A stretch of 33,876 bases of DNA from positions 1-33,876 of the forward strand of contig NZ_BMZH01000019.1 of assembly GCF_014652695.1 (NCBI RefSeq), given 5' to 3'. The DNA comes from Algimonas arctica (GTDB taxonomy: Bacteria; Pseudomonadota; Alphaproteobacteria; Caulobacterales; Maricaulaceae). This document shows, one piece after another, positions 24,145 through 33,775 of the stretch. Numbering within the stretch: the stretch's first letter is position 1; each line of letters opens with the position of its first letter. The translations under genes were made by a program, and so were the position numbers. The notes below the pieces were generated by a model. It was not told the origin of the DNA. It made no database searches and saw only the letters and a program-made list of their open reading frames with translations.

Positions 24145-26955
24145 CTAGAACTTTTTGGCGACCGTGAAGTTGTAGGTCGTGCCATAATCTTCGCGAATAG
24201 AGACGAACGAACCGCCCGTTGCGTAAGTGTTCTTGGTTCGGAACGGCTCGTCATTGAGGTTGTATGCCTCGATGTTGACCGACAGCCCTTCCAATGGCCC
24301 GCTCTGGAACTCATAGCCAATTTGCGCATCAACTGTCGTGCGGGACAGAGCTTCTGCGCCAATCGGATTGGCGCCAAAGTCGATCAGAGCCGCGACATAG
24401 CCGGAGCGATAGGCCGTATTCACGCGGGCTCTCCAGCCATTATTTTCATAATAGAACTCACCGGATGCGGTCGTATCAGAATAGCCCGGAATATCGACGG
24501 TGACGACATCGCCGTTCTGGCGTGTGAAATCGACTTCCGCATCGGTATACCCGAAGCTGCCGTTGAAGCCGAAACCTTTAATTGGCATGTCAATAACGTC
24601 GTCAAATGGTAGGCGCAACGATACTTCTACGCCTGTCAGAGAGCCAGTCCCGGTATTGGTTGGGCCGCCGATGCTGAACGTCGCCACATCAGGGTTTGCG
24701 GAAACGAAACCCGGGTCACCAATAAGCCCGCTGATGAAATCAGCATCAGTGATGATCGCTGTCGAGCCCTGTACATATTCATCGAGAGATTTGTGGAAGA
24801 CAGCAATGCTGATCGCGCCCGCATCAGAGAAATACCATTCACCTGATGCATCATAATTGGTGGATTCGTAAGGACGCAGGAACGGGTTGCCGCCGCCGCC
24901 GCCAATACACACTTGCCCAGGTGGGTTGAAAGCTGCCGCGACGAATTGGTCCGGCAACTGATCCAAATTGCTGTCAGGACAGACAATCGGGTTAAAGCCG
25001 AAGTTAACATTTGCGGCCAAATCGTCCAAACGTGGTCGGGTCACGGATTTTCCGAGACCACCGCGGATCAGAACATCATCGACAATTTCGTAAGATAGGT
25101 TCAGCGATGGAAGCACGTGATCGTAGCTTTCTTCGACTTCCTGCGTGATGCTGCCACCGACAAGACGGCCTAGCAGGCCAGTAGACCCCTGGGTGACATC
25201 AACATATTGAATACCAAGATTACCGTTTAGGCGGCCATTCTCATTGCCCAGCAGAACTTTAGCAAACAGTGTGTTGATGGACTCGTCGATTGAGTAGAAC
25301 GGTCCTTGTGCTGACTCAACAATATAGGTCCCGTTTGTCAGGAATGAGGAGGAGTCGTAAGCAACAATATCGAGGCCGATAGAACCGGAATCGGTCGTGC
25401 CCAAAATCGTATCCTGCGGTAACGCAAATTCGCCATTAACAAAGCCAGCACCGGGACGCAGGAAGGCGCGCTCGTTGCGGAAGCCTTTTTCCCGGCCCGT
25501 ATGAACAATACCGACTTGAATCCCTTCGATGAAAGGAAGCTCATCAACACGATATTCTGCTTCTGCGCGAAGCTGGCGAAGCTCATCGTCAACGATTGGT
25601 TGGTTGACGAAGCCAACTTGGCCCCACCCGCCCGGATCAGTCAGGACGACATTCGCGGGGTTTGAATAATCAATGGATGACTGGATCTGATATTCACCGG
25701 ATTCAGGTGTTATATAGGTGAATGCGCCGCGCTCGGTTGGGTCATTACTGTTTAATGAGCCGAATGCCGTGCCAGCATAGCTTTCATAATCAATATCTTC
25801 GCGGTCCAGCTCTGAATAAGAGACATCGGCTTTCAATGTCAGGCGCTCTGACACATCCAATTCGAAATTCGCGCCAAAAGCAAAAATTTCGGTTTCCGCG
25901 CCTTCAATATCGGTTCGAAGGATGGCGCCGGCTGGTGAGTATGTAGCGCTTTCGACGAAGGTTCCGGTTCCGGTGCTAGCAATCAGGTTCGCGCCCGACC
26001 ACGAGGCAATTGGTGTTTCGAGGCCGCGGAAAACACCGGCGTCAGAAAAATCGCTGTAGAAACCATCGAATGTCGCCGTGAAGGCGTCTGTGGGCTCGAA
26101 CTGTAATGCGCCTGCGACGGATGTGCGGTTAAATTCGCGCGAAACAACACCTGTGCGTGGGTTGTCAGACGCGTAATATGTGCCGTTTGGCAGAGCGCTG
26201 ATCTGACCGCCTGTAAAATTGCCGTTTGTGTCGAAATTACCCGACGTTTTAAGCTCACGTGACTGATATTGGGTTGGGTTAGACTGATGGGTCACGCCTA
26301 TCGAAAGACCAACAGTGCCTGCATCATTCTGGGTCACATAGCTGCCAAACAAACGATAACCGTCATCACCGAAGTCGGGGTTCATCTGACCATTGTCGTT
26401 TAGGACATATTTTGCCGATACATTGAGCTGCGAGCCGTTGAAATCTAATGGCTTGATCGTACGCAGATCGACTGCGCCTGCGATACCTATGGCGGACAGG
26501 CTGGCATCCGGTGTTTTGTAAACAACACCCTGATTAATCAGCTCGGACGGGAACTGGTCAAATTCGATCCCGCGGTTAGATCCCGCAGAGACGATCTCGC
26601 GGCCATTCAACAACGCAAGCGAGAAGTCAGGTCCGAGGCCTCGGATCGAGATTTGCTGCGCACGACCCCGAACACGCTGTGCCGTGACACCAGGAAGACG
26701 GGCGAGCGAGTCAGCGATCGACACGTCCGGCAATTTACCAATATCTTCGGCTGTGATCGCTTCAATAATCGAGTCGCTACCGCGCTTTAGATCGAGACTG
26801 GCTTTTATAGACTGGCGGATACCCGTTGCGATAATTTCGTCTTCGACGACATCTTCATCGGTATCCTGCGCAAATGTCGGCGAGGCCGCCATTAATAGAG
26901 CGAACGTGGCGACGCCGAGCAAAAGCTGGCGTTCTAAGGTTGACGAGTTGGTCAT
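24145..26955 (-). CDS. TonB-dependent receptor, probable maltodextrin importer (MalA-like)
   Basis: A 936-residue outer-membrane receptor. The signal peptide ends at TFAQ (residues 27-30). A TonB-box-like segment DEIIATGIR follows (38-46), then the plug domain (IADSLARLPGVTAQRVRGRAQQ, cited by ends, and ISIRGLGPDFSLALLNGRE), then a long beta-barrel ending in YNFTVAKKF with the usual terminal aromatic residue. It would use TonB-ExbBD energy to carry oligosaccharides to the periplasm. It is divergent from the GH13 genes across 327 bp, which contain a LacI-type palindrome. Context matches the Caulobacter maltose receptor locus (MalA with a MalY-type transporter and MalI-type regulator); substrate is inferred from the neighbouring enzymes. 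Confidence 0.92.
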   Translation of the reverse strand: MTNSSTLERQLLLGVATFALLMAASPTFAQDTDEDVVEDEIIATGIRQSIKASLDLKRGSDSIIEAITAEDIGKLPDVSIADSLARLPGVTAQRVRGRAQQISIRGLGPDFSLALLNGREIVSAGSNRGIEFDQFPSELINQGVVYKTPDASLSAIGIAGAVDLRTIKPLDFNGSQLNVSAKYVLNDNGQMNPDFGDDGYRLFGSYVTQNDAGTVGLSIGVTHQSNPTQYQSRELKTSGNFDTNGNFTGGQISALPNGTYYASDNPRTGVVSREFNRTSVAGALQFEPTDAFTATFDGFYSDFSDAGVFRGLETPIASWSGANLIASTGTGTFVESATYSPAGAILRTDIEGAETEIFAFGANFELDVSERLTLKADVSYSELDREDIDYESYAGTAFGSLNSNDPTERGAFTYITPESGEYQIQSSIDYSNPANVVLTDPGGWGQVGFVNQPIVDDELRQLRAEAEYRVDELPFIEGIQVGIVHTGREKGFRNERAFLRPGAGFVNGEFALPQDTILGTTDSGSIGLDIVAYDSSSFLTNGTYIVESAQGPFYSIDESINTLFAKVLLGNENGRLNGNLGIQYVDVTQGSTGLLGRLVGGSITQEVEESYDHVLPSLNLSYEIVDDVLIRGGLGKSVTRPRLDDLAANVNFGFNPIVCPDSNLDQLPDQFVAAAFNPPGQVCIGGGGGNPFLRPYESTNYDASGEWYFSDAGAISIAVFHKSLDEYVQGSTAIITDADFISGLIGDPGFVSANPDVATFSIGGPTNTGTGSLTGVEVSLRLPFDDVIDMPIKGFGFNGSFGYTDAEVDFTRQNGDVVTVDIPGYSDTTASGEFYYENNGWRARVNTAYRSGYVAALIDFGANPIGAEALSRTTVDAQIGYEFQSGPLEGLSVNIEAYNLNDEPFRTKNTYATGGSFVSIREDYGTTYNFTVAKKF

Positions 26956-27282
26956 GTGTTTCCCTTCGTGAGCGCCGGTCTGTGCGGACGCAATCGTTGT
27001 TTTTGAGTTCAGAAAGCACGATGGACTCCCTCCCCAAAACCACTTTACACAAATTTGCAGAGAATTTGCAAATAGTTTCGTAAATCAGGACGGTTTTTGT
27101 GCGAAATCGTTGCGAATGTGCCACAAATCGCGACTTTGGCGACCTGGGTCGTCGCTTTTCTTCAATATTTAATGCAAAACTTTGCATAATCTCTTGCGTT
27201 TTTCTGTTCAATCACTTTATGTCTAACGAAATGGCAGAGACTCAAGAGAGATGCCGGACACTGTACATTGCGGGATAAGCAC
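26956..27282. promoter_or_regulatory. Divergent control region between TonB receptor and GH13 genes
   Basis: 327 bases without a supported gene. It contains the palindrome listed as site B and several further TTTGC half-sites (27054-27059 and 27065-27070, TGCGAAATCG at 27101), so regulator binding may be cooperative. No obvious RNA structure. Confidence 0.55.
27172..27187. promoter_or_regulatory. Putative LacI-family operator, site B
   Basis: ATGCAAA-AC-TTTGCAT, perfect 7-bp arms around a 2-bp centre, 95 bp before the GH13 lipoprotein start and 216 bp before the receptor start. The best-formed of the three matching palindromes. Confidence 0.72.
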
Positions 27283-29271
27283 ATGATTGAAACAATGCTC
27301 GGGCGGTTGAAGTCATCGGTTTTGCCGTCTGCGATCTTGTTGGGGTGCGCCGCGCTTACCCTCACGGCCTGCTCTGCAGTTTTGGCAAGCAATGATGCTG
27401 AGAATACAGTCATATCGGCGGAAGTTCTTCGGAGTGCGGACAGACTCCCTGTCGATGAAATCGTCTATTTCATGCTGCCGGACCGGTTTGAGAATGGTGA
27501 CATGGCCAATGACACAGGCGGGTTTCCGGGCGGAAAATTGGATCATGGCTTCGATCCGACGGATAAAGCCTTTTACCAGGGCGGTGATTTAAAGGGGCTC
27601 ACCTCGCGGCTTGACTATATTCAAGGGATGGGCGCGACGGCGATCTGGCTCGGCCCTATCTATAAGAATAAACCCGTTCAAGGCGGGCCGGGCCAAGAAA
27701 GCTCTGGTTATCATGGCTATTGGATCACGGATTTCACAGATGTCGACCCCCATCTTGGGACGAAGGCGGACCTGAAAGCGTTCGTCAGTGGCGCGCATGA
27801 GCGGGGCATGAAAGTCTATTTGGATATTATCACCAACCACACGGCCGACGTAATCAGCTACCGCGAATGTCATGACCCCGACTTTACGAGTCCAACGAAG
27901 GTAGAGGGTGGCTGCGCTTATCGATCAATCGCGGACTACCCTTACTCGACAGAGGGTGGCCCAGAAGGCACGCCTATCAATGCGGGCTTTCTCGGCGATG
28001 CGCCGCATGTCCAGACCTATGAGAATTTCGAAAAACTGACCCATCAGAACTATGCCTACACGCCCTACATTCCAGCCGGCGAAGAGGATGTTAAGACACC
28101 AGTCTGGCTCAATGATTTACAATATTACAGCAATCGTGGGGAAACGACCTGGTCCGGTGAAAGCTCTCTTTACGGCGATTTTTCGGGGCTGGATGATTTA
28201 TTGACGACGCATCCGGTTGTGGTCGACGGCATGATCAACATCTTTAAAGATTGGATCACCGAATATCGGATAGACGGATTTCGAATTGATACGACACGAC
28301 ATGTAAATCCGGAATTCTGGGCGGCGTTCCTGCCCGCGATGAAAAACCATGCGGCGTCTATTGGGATCCCGCATTTCTATCAATTTGGTGAAGTCTATGA
28401 TCCGGACCCGGGCGCACTCGCGCGTTTTACCCGCGTAGACGGATTTGATCAGGTTCTGGACTTTGGTTTCCAATCCGCCGTATTTGCGGTGGTCTCTGGC
28501 CAAGAGCCGACCGCCCGGTTGGATCAGTTCTTGCGGGGCGATGACCTGTATGGAGACACGACATGGAAGGGCCTGACCCAGCCGACATTTCTCGGTAATC
28601 ACGATATGGGCCGGTTTTCAGGGATGCTAAAATCAGCCATCCCCGGCATCAGTCAAGACGAGCTGTTGGCTCGGACGAAACTCGCGCACGGCATGATGAT
28701 GTTCATGCGCGGCGTTCCGGTTATTTATTCCGGTGATGAGCAGGGCTTTGTCTCCGACGGCAATGATCAGCTTGCGCGCGAACCGCTCTTTCCGAGCCAG
28801 ACGGCGGTTTACAATGACAATGATTTGATCGGGACGGACGCGACCACGGCTGAGAGCAATTTTGATATGAACCATCCGATGTATACCTATATCGCGAAAA
28901 CAGCCGCGATCCGTCAGTCTCATGCCGCGTTCCGGCGCGGGGCGATGGAAACCCGACTGTTTGAAGTCGGGACGAATACGGACACAGGTGCAGGCATGAA
29001 TGTCGGTCAATTTGATGCGGCGACAGGAACCGCTTTCGCTTTTTCCCGTTTCGATCCGGTCACCGGGCAAGAATATTTGGTTGCCGTCAACACGGCCCCC
29101 ACCGCGCAGCAGACCAATGTTCGGGTTGAACCCAATACTCAGGGATTCACGTCGCTCATGGGCGTATGCCCCGCAACGGTCGCAACAATGGCGACCGCGC
29201 AGCTGGACGTGCCGGCCTTTGGAATCGTGGTGTGTCAGGCAGACGGACGCGCAGACCGGCACGTTCGATGA
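27283..29271 (+). CDS. GH13 alpha-amylase/maltodextrin hydrolase lipoprotein
   Basis: A 662-residue GH13 enzyme. The signal peptide ends ALTLTAC, with Cys30 lipidated. The barrel begins at IVYFMLPDRFENGD (~residue 60), and has a long insertion after the fourth strand. Key residues: DIITNHT (181-187), GFRIDTTRH with nucleophile D336, FGEVYD with E370, and FLGNHDMGRF with D441. A short beta domain closes the protein. Related enzymes act on maltodextrins or cyclomaltodextrins from the envelope side. I place the start at ATG 27283; ATG 27295 also gives a good signal peptide. It is followed by the next GH13 gene with a 4-bp ATGA overlap and shares its control region with the TonB receptor. Confidence 0.92.
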   Translation: MIETMLGRLKSSVLPSAILLGCAALTLTACSAVLASNDAENTVISAEVLRSADRLPVDEIVYFMLPDRFENGDMANDTGGFPGGKLDHGFDPTDKAFYQGGDLKGLTSRLDYIQGMGATAIWLGPIYKNKPVQGGPGQESSGYHGYWITDFTDVDPHLGTKADLKAFVSGAHERGMKVYLDIITNHTADVISYRECHDPDFTSPTKVEGGCAYRSIADYPYSTEGGPEGTPINAGFLGDAPHVQTYENFEKLTHQNYAYTPYIPAGEEDVKTPVWLNDLQYYSNRGETTWSGESSLYGDFSGLDDLLTTHPVVVDGMINIFKDWITEYRIDGFRIDTTRHVNPEFWAAFLPAMKNHAASIGIPHFYQFGEVYDPDPGALARFTRVDGFDQVLDFGFQSAVFAVVSGQEPTARLDQFLRGDDLYGDTTWKGLTQPTFLGNHDMGRFSGMLKSAIPGISQDELLARTKLAHGMMMFMRGVPVIYSGDEQGFVSDGNDQLAREPLFPSQTAVYNDNDLIGTDATTAESNFDMNHPMYTYIAKTAAIRQSHAAFRRGAMETRLFEVGTNTDTGAGMNVGQFDAATGTAFAFSRFDPVTGQEYLVAVNTAPTAQQTNVRVEPNTQGFTSLMGVCPATVATMATAQLDVPAFGIVVCQADGRADRHVR

Positions 29272-30926
29272 CCTTGCCAATGACTACCGCAACCGCGCAG
29301 AGTTCGACTGTGAAAGATAAATCCATTATGTCTGAAAGCGAGCCTCGCGCGCCCTGGTGGAAGGGGGCGGTAATTTATCAAATCTATCCGCGCAGCTTTC
29401 AGGACACTACGGGTGACGGCGTCGGTGATTTGCGCGGTATTACGCAACGCCTCGACTATATTGCCTCCTTGGGCGTCCAAGCGATTTGGATATCGCCGTT
29501 TTTTACCTCGCCCATGGCGGACTTCGGCTATGATGTTGCAGACTTTTGTGATGTCGATCCGATCTTCGGAACGCTGGCTGACTTTGACGCGCTTGTCACG
29601 AAAGCCCATGCGCTGGGCCTGAAAGTCACGATTGATCAGGTTTATTCGCACACATCGGATCAACACCCTTGGTTTGAGCAAAGCCGCGCGTCGCGGGACA
29701 ATGAAAAGGCCGATTGGTATGTTTGGGCCGACGCTCATCCAGACGGCACGCCGCCGAATAATTGGCAATCGGTTTTTGGGATGGGCGCATGGGAATGGGA
29801 TGCGCGCCGCGGGCAATATTATCTGCATAATTTTTTGCGTGAGCAGCCAGACCTTAACCTTCATAATCCCGCCGTTCGGGCCTCGATTTTAGACGTCACG
29901 CGGTTTTGGCTGGATCGCGGTGTGGATGGATTCCGGATCGATGCGCTGAACTTTGGTATGCATAATCGGGATCTCACTGACAATCCCGTTGAGACCAATT
30001 TTAAACGCCCGCCAACGCGTCCGTTCGACTTTCAACGTCATACAGAAAATATGAGCCAGCCCGAAATCGTGCCTTTCATCGAAGACTTGCGCGCCGTGAT
30101 TGATAGCTATGGTCCCGACAAATTTACTGTGGCCGAAGTCGGAGGGGCGCGTCCGTTGGCGGAAATGAAAGCCTTTACCCACGGCGAAACGCGGCTGAGT
30201 TCCGCCTATGCGTTTGATTTCTTGTATGCAGAGACGTTGCACGCGGATCTCATCCGTAAGACACAACGCGAATGGCCGGGCGAGGCGGGTGAAGGCTGGC
30301 CAAGCTGGGCCTTTGAAAACCACGATGCCCCGCGCGCCGCATCGCGGTGGCGCGGCAATTGCGCGCCAGACCTATTCGCAAAACTGCTGGGTCTTTTGCT
30401 GATGAGCCTGCGCGGCAATGCTTTTGTTTATTACGGCGAAGAATTGGGATTAGAGCAAGGGGACATTGCGTTTGAAGATTTGCGTGACCCCGAAGCCATC
30501 ACAAATTGGCCCCAAACCTTGGGCAGGGACGGGGCGCGAACGCCCATGCCGTGGGCGGGATTGGGCAATGATTTCGGTGGATTTTCAGACGCTAAACCGT
30601 GGTTGCCGATGCAGGAGGCGCACCGCGCGGCCAATGTGTCTGACCAAGAGGATGACCCTTTGTCTGTCCTCAATTTCTACCGCGCAGCGATCGCGCTTCG
30701 AAACGGTTGTCGCATCTTAAGAGAGGGTGATATCATCTTTGTTGGCAATGATGAATGTTTGGTGTTTGACCGGCTGCTCAACGGCCGATCCCGACGTTGT
30801 GTGTTTAACATTGGCGCCGTTGCCTTGCCATATAACGGACCGACTGATGCTGAACTTTGTATTGGTGAGCGTCCATCAAATGGGGTCATCCCCCCTTATT
30901 CGGGTTTCATCTCGCCTCTGCTTTAA
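29268..30926 (+). CDS. Cytoplasmic GH13 alpha-glucosidase
   Basis: A 552-residue GH13 enzyme without signal peptide, so it acts in the cytoplasm on imported maltose or short maltodextrins. It begins WWKGAVIYQIYPRSFQDTTG and has the alpha-glucosidase/oligo-1,6-glucosidase plan: GVGDLRGI, nucleophile D225 in GFRIDALNFG, E290 in FTVAEVGG, and D353 in FENHDAPR. The GFRIDALNF motif resembles bacterial alpha-glucosidases of subfamily GH13_23 type. The ATG at 29268 overlaps the stop of the preceding GH13 gene (ATGA); an internal ATG at 29328 is an alternative start. The stop overlaps that of the convergent LacI gene. Confidence 0.92.
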   Translation: MTLPMTTATAQSSTVKDKSIMSESEPRAPWWKGAVIYQIYPRSFQDTTGDGVGDLRGITQRLDYIASLGVQAIWISPFFTSPMADFGYDVADFCDVDPIFGTLADFDALVTKAHALGLKVTIDQVYSHTSDQHPWFEQSRASRDNEKADWYVWADAHPDGTPPNNWQSVFGMGAWEWDARRGQYYLHNFLREQPDLNLHNPAVRASILDVTRFWLDRGVDGFRIDALNFGMHNRDLTDNPVETNFKRPPTRPFDFQRHTENMSQPEIVPFIEDLRAVIDSYGPDKFTVAEVGGARPLAEMKAFTHGETRLSSAYAFDFLYAETLHADLIRKTQREWPGEAGEGWPSWAFENHDAPRAASRWRGNCAPDLFAKLLGLLLMSLRGNAFVYYGEELGLEQGDIAFEDLRDPEAITNWPQTLGRDGARTPMPWAGLGNDFGGFSDAKPWLPMQEAHRAANVSDQEDDPLSVLNFYRAAIALRNGCRILREGDIIFVGNDECLVFDRLLNGRSRRCVFNIGAVALPYNGPTDAELCIGERPSNGVIPPYSGFISPLL

Positions 30927-31930
30927 GCGCCGCAGCTTTCTCGCTGAATAAGCTCCGTCGGCAGGCGTTCTGAGCGCATATCGCTCGGGTCGCTCGCATT
31001 GAGGAGCTTCATTACCATGAGGCGCCCCGCGAGTGTCATATCCTGCCCAACAGTGGTCAGGGGCGGATCGAAGTAGCGCGCCAGTTGAATGTCATCATAG
31101 CCAACGATGGAGACGTCCTCGGGAACGGACCGCCCATGCTCCCGCAGGGCGCGGATAACGCCAATGGCGATCAGGTCAGACGCGCACACGACACCGTCAA
31201 AATCTTTGCCGCGCGATATCAGCGAGTGCATCGAATTGGCGGCACTTTCGATTTCGAAATGTGCGGGAAAAACAAGGTCGGAATCGGGCGTTAGGTTAAA
31301 CCGTTCCAAGGCCCGGCAATAACCCTGGTACCGTTGATTAATCTCTGGGGCATCTGTATCTCCGAAAAACGCGATTTTTGTGCGTCCCATTCGGGCCAAA
31401 TGGGCGGCCGCCATTTCACCGCCGCGCTGATTATCCGATCCGACCGACGCATAGTCTTGTCCTGGTAGCTCACCGCCCCAAACAATGAATTTCATCGGAT
31501 GGCCAACCAATCGGTTCAATCGCTCGTGAAGAAAGCTCTGTCCGAGGAAGATGATTCCTGACGCGCGCGAGCTGTCGAGCAGGCGCGATAAATCTGCATA
31601 GTTTTGCGGATCCGCATGGGAGACAAGATAGTCGCAGCTGAGCGACCGCGCCGCTTCACCAATTCCGCCCAAAAGGCCTTGAAAGAACGGGTCTAACATC
31701 CACCCATCACGGCCCTGCGGCTTTGGCACGACGATGGATAAAGTCGTGACGGCAGCGTCTCCTGCACCGGGGAGGTTCCGCAGGCTATAGCCCTGCCGGC
31801 GCGCCAAATCCCAGATACGTCGTTTCGTTTGATCACTGACGGCCGGATTATCGGACAGAGCGCGCGATACCGTTGCAATTGAGACGCCTGCTTCTTTCGC
31901 AATATCCTCTAACCTAACTTTCTTCGTCAT
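30923..31930 (-). CDS. LacI-family transcriptional regulator of the glucan locus
   Basis: A 335-residue repressor-type regulator. The N-terminal helix-turn-helix reads VRLEDIAKEAGVSIATVSRA followed by LSDNPAVSDQTKRRI, and the hinge lies near residue 50-60. The periplasmic-binding-protein-like sensor domain follows (IIFLGQSF, then DGVVCASDLIAIG, then VSIVGYDDIQLARYFDPPLTTVGQD, here by ends, a classic LacI C-terminal motif). The ATG at 31930 shares a base with the transporter stop (TGATG); an in-frame TTG one codon upstream is unlikely. The likely inducer is maltose or maltodextrin. The three matching palindromes in the locus are its probable operators, including one before its own operon. Confidence 0.93.
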   Translation of the reverse strand: MTKKVRLEDIAKEAGVSIATVSRALSDNPAVSDQTKRRIWDLARRQGYSLRNLPGAGDAAVTTLSIVVPKPQGRDGWMLDPFFQGLLGGIGEAARSLSCDYLVSHADPQNYADLSRLLDSSRASGIIFLGQSFLHERLNRLVGHPMKFIVWGGELPGQDYASVGSDNQRGGEMAAAHLARMGRTKIAFFGDTDAPEINQRYQGYCRALERFNLTPDSDLVFPAHFEIESAANSMHSLISRGKDFDGVVCASDLIAIGVIRALREHGRSVPEDVSIVGYDDIQLARYFDPPLTTVGQDMTLAGRLMVMKLLNASDPSDMRSERLPTELIQRESCGA

Positions 31931-33501
31931 CAATCAGCTTTCGAAATAGTGTCCAGCGGTTTTTCATACGGAACGAAAATCAGCAACACGGCGCCTGACA
32001 TCATAACGCCTCCGGCGATCACAAGGGTCAAGACAGTTTGCCCGCCTAAAAGGCCCGTTAGCACGCTACCCATAATTGTGCCGACTACCAATTGTGGAAT
32101 GACGATGAAATAGTTGAAAATGCCCATATAAGTGCCCATTCGCCCTGCGGGCAACGCATCGGCCAGTAATGCATAGGGCAAGGTCAGTATGCACGCCCAA
32201 ACGACCCCGATCCCAACCGCTGATAGCCAGAACAGGCTCGGCGGGAACAACCAGATCGAAATGAATGAGAACCCGCCGATCAAGAGTGACAGCGCATAGA
32301 ACGGCTTGAGGCCAATCCCGCGGGTTCCGATCGGGATCAGTAGCGAAAACCCCCACGCAACAAGCGAGTAAATGGCGAAAATATTATTGACCGCCAGTGA
32401 GCCGACACCAAACGCTTCGGACGTTGGATCCGTCGTGCCAAAATGATGGGAGGTAACGGCGGAGTTGAGATAGACCCACAGGGTAAAAAAGGCGAACCAG
32501 CTGGTGAATTGGACGAGCGCGAGCCGCTTCATCAGGAGGGGCATTGTCGCCAGATCATCCATCAGCGAGCCGATCATACCTGCGGCCCGCGCGCCTTTTA
32601 ACCGCCATGCATTGTAAACGAGCAAAAGCCCCAGAACGACGACCATAACTGCAAAAACCGCCAGCTGTTTTTCCGCGGAACCAAAGGCGACCAGCGCAAG
32701 CAGGCCGCCGCCAATAAATAAGGCAATAAGCCCGCGCGATGAAAACCAGGCTGCGGGGGGAACGGTCGGCGTTTCGCGCCGCGCGTGGGCGAGGGCACTA
32801 TTGTCTGCAGCTTCGAAAGCATGGAGGGTATCCGGGTCGTATTCTTTTGACGTGACAACGGTATAGAGAACGCTGGCGAATAAAATGGCTGCGCCAAGCA
32901 GAAAGGCGAGTTTCACAGAGTCTGGAACGATATTGGCGTCCGCCGTATTCGCGGCCCCTAACGCCGTTGCCCATTCCGGCAGTTTTGATCCGACATAGCC
33001 GCCTGCGCCAATGAAAAACCCCTGGATGGCATAGCCCAATGTGCGCTGTTTGGTGTTGAGGTTATCTCCGACAAAAGCCCGAAAGGGTTCCATCGAAATG
33101 TTCAGCGACGCATCCAAAATCCACAGGGAACTGGCCGCAATCCAAAGCGCCGGCGAATTGGGCATGAAGATCAGCGCAAAGCTGGCCAAGAGCGCACCCA
33201 GCAGGAAGTAGGGCCGCCTGCGCCCAAACCGTGTCCATGTCTGGTCAGACAAATATCCGACAATCGGCTGCATAATCAGCCCGGTGACTGGGCCCGCCAA
33301 CCAGTAAAGCGCAAGCGTGTCAGTATTGGAGCCCAGTGTTGAAAAGATACGCGATGCGTTGGCATTTTGCAGGGCAAACCCGATTTGAAGACCAAAGAAA
33401 CCCACCGCCATATTGATAATCGACAAGATCGGTAGGTTAGGTTTCAATTGTAAGAGACCCGATGGGGCAGGTGCAATTTCGTGTGTATTAGACAATGCCA
33501 T
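31930..33501 (-). CDS. MFS sugar transporter (GPH/sucrose-maltose symporter type, MalY-like)
   Basis: A 523-residue inner-membrane transporter with about twelve membrane helices. The family signature between helices 2 and 3 is GYLSDQTWTRFGRRRPYF, typical of sucrose/maltose proton symporters; another is MEPFRAFVGD. It would bring maltose or maltodextrin from the periplasm to the cytoplasmic alpha-glucosidase. I place the start at ATG 33501 (MALSNTHEIAP); a TTG at 33528 further upstream falls inside the operator and is unlikely. It is the first gene of the transporter-LacI operon. Confidence 0.92.
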   Translation of the reverse strand: MALSNTHEIAPAPSGLLQLKPNLPILSIINMAVGFFGLQIGFALQNANASRIFSTLGSNTDTLALYWLAGPVTGLIMQPIVGYLSDQTWTRFGRRRPYFLLGALLASFALIFMPNSPALWIAASSLWILDASLNISMEPFRAFVGDNLNTKQRTLGYAIQGFFIGAGGYVGSKLPEWATALGAANTADANIVPDSVKLAFLLGAAILFASVLYTVVTSKEYDPDTLHAFEAADNSALAHARRETPTVPPAAWFSSRGLIALFIGGGLLALVAFGSAEKQLAVFAVMVVVLGLLLVYNAWRLKGARAAGMIGSLMDDLATMPLLMKRLALVQFTSWFAFFTLWVYLNSAVTSHHFGTTDPTSEAFGVGSLAVNNIFAIYSLVAWGFSLLIPIGTRGIGLKPFYALSLLIGGFSFISIWLFPPSLFWLSAVGIGVVWACILTLPYALLADALPAGRMGTYMGIFNYFIVIPQLVVGTIMGSVLTGLLGGQTVLTLVIAGGVMMSGAVLLIFVPYEKPLDTISKAD

Positions 33502-33522
33502 GAACGGTCTGACCCCGAGAGT

Positions 33523-33538
33523 GTGCAAATATTTGCAT
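33523..33538. promoter_or_regulatory. Putative LacI-family operator, site C
   Basis: GTGCAAA-TA-TTTGCAT, 22 bp before the transporter ATG. The arms match sites A and B at the same spacing. This position would give autoregulation of the transporter-LacI operon. Confidence 0.7.
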
Positions 33539-33775
33539 CATATTCTGTAAATATGTGCAACTTTTTTCAATTGATCGCAAGGTCAGAACTGATGCGTCTC
33601 ACGTCTCAGGGTGCAATCACTTCATCCATCAGATACATTTCGAAAGCTGCGCCCGTTTTAAGTCTCTGAGAGATAGGTCATCCGCTGAATTGACGAGCCT
33701 CAAACGTCGACTGTCTTAAAGTTTCTTGGTGGAGCGCCGATCGTACCGTCGAGTTTTGACTCGAGGGCTATGGAG
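33539..33775. other. Intergenic region at the right end of the glucan locus
   Basis: 237 bases with no supported gene. It includes the upstream part of the transporter promoter region and, at 33749-33764, a perfect TCGAGT/ACTCGA hairpin 11 bp outside the IS6-type end. Confidence 0.45.

Noticed and set aside
28633-29280. 215-codon minus-strand frame opposite the GH13 gene
   Set aside because: Antisense shadow of a gene with complete catalytic motifs.
33481-33669. 62-codon plus-strand frame over operator C
   Set aside because: Overlaps the transporter start and operator and has no ribosome site or motif.
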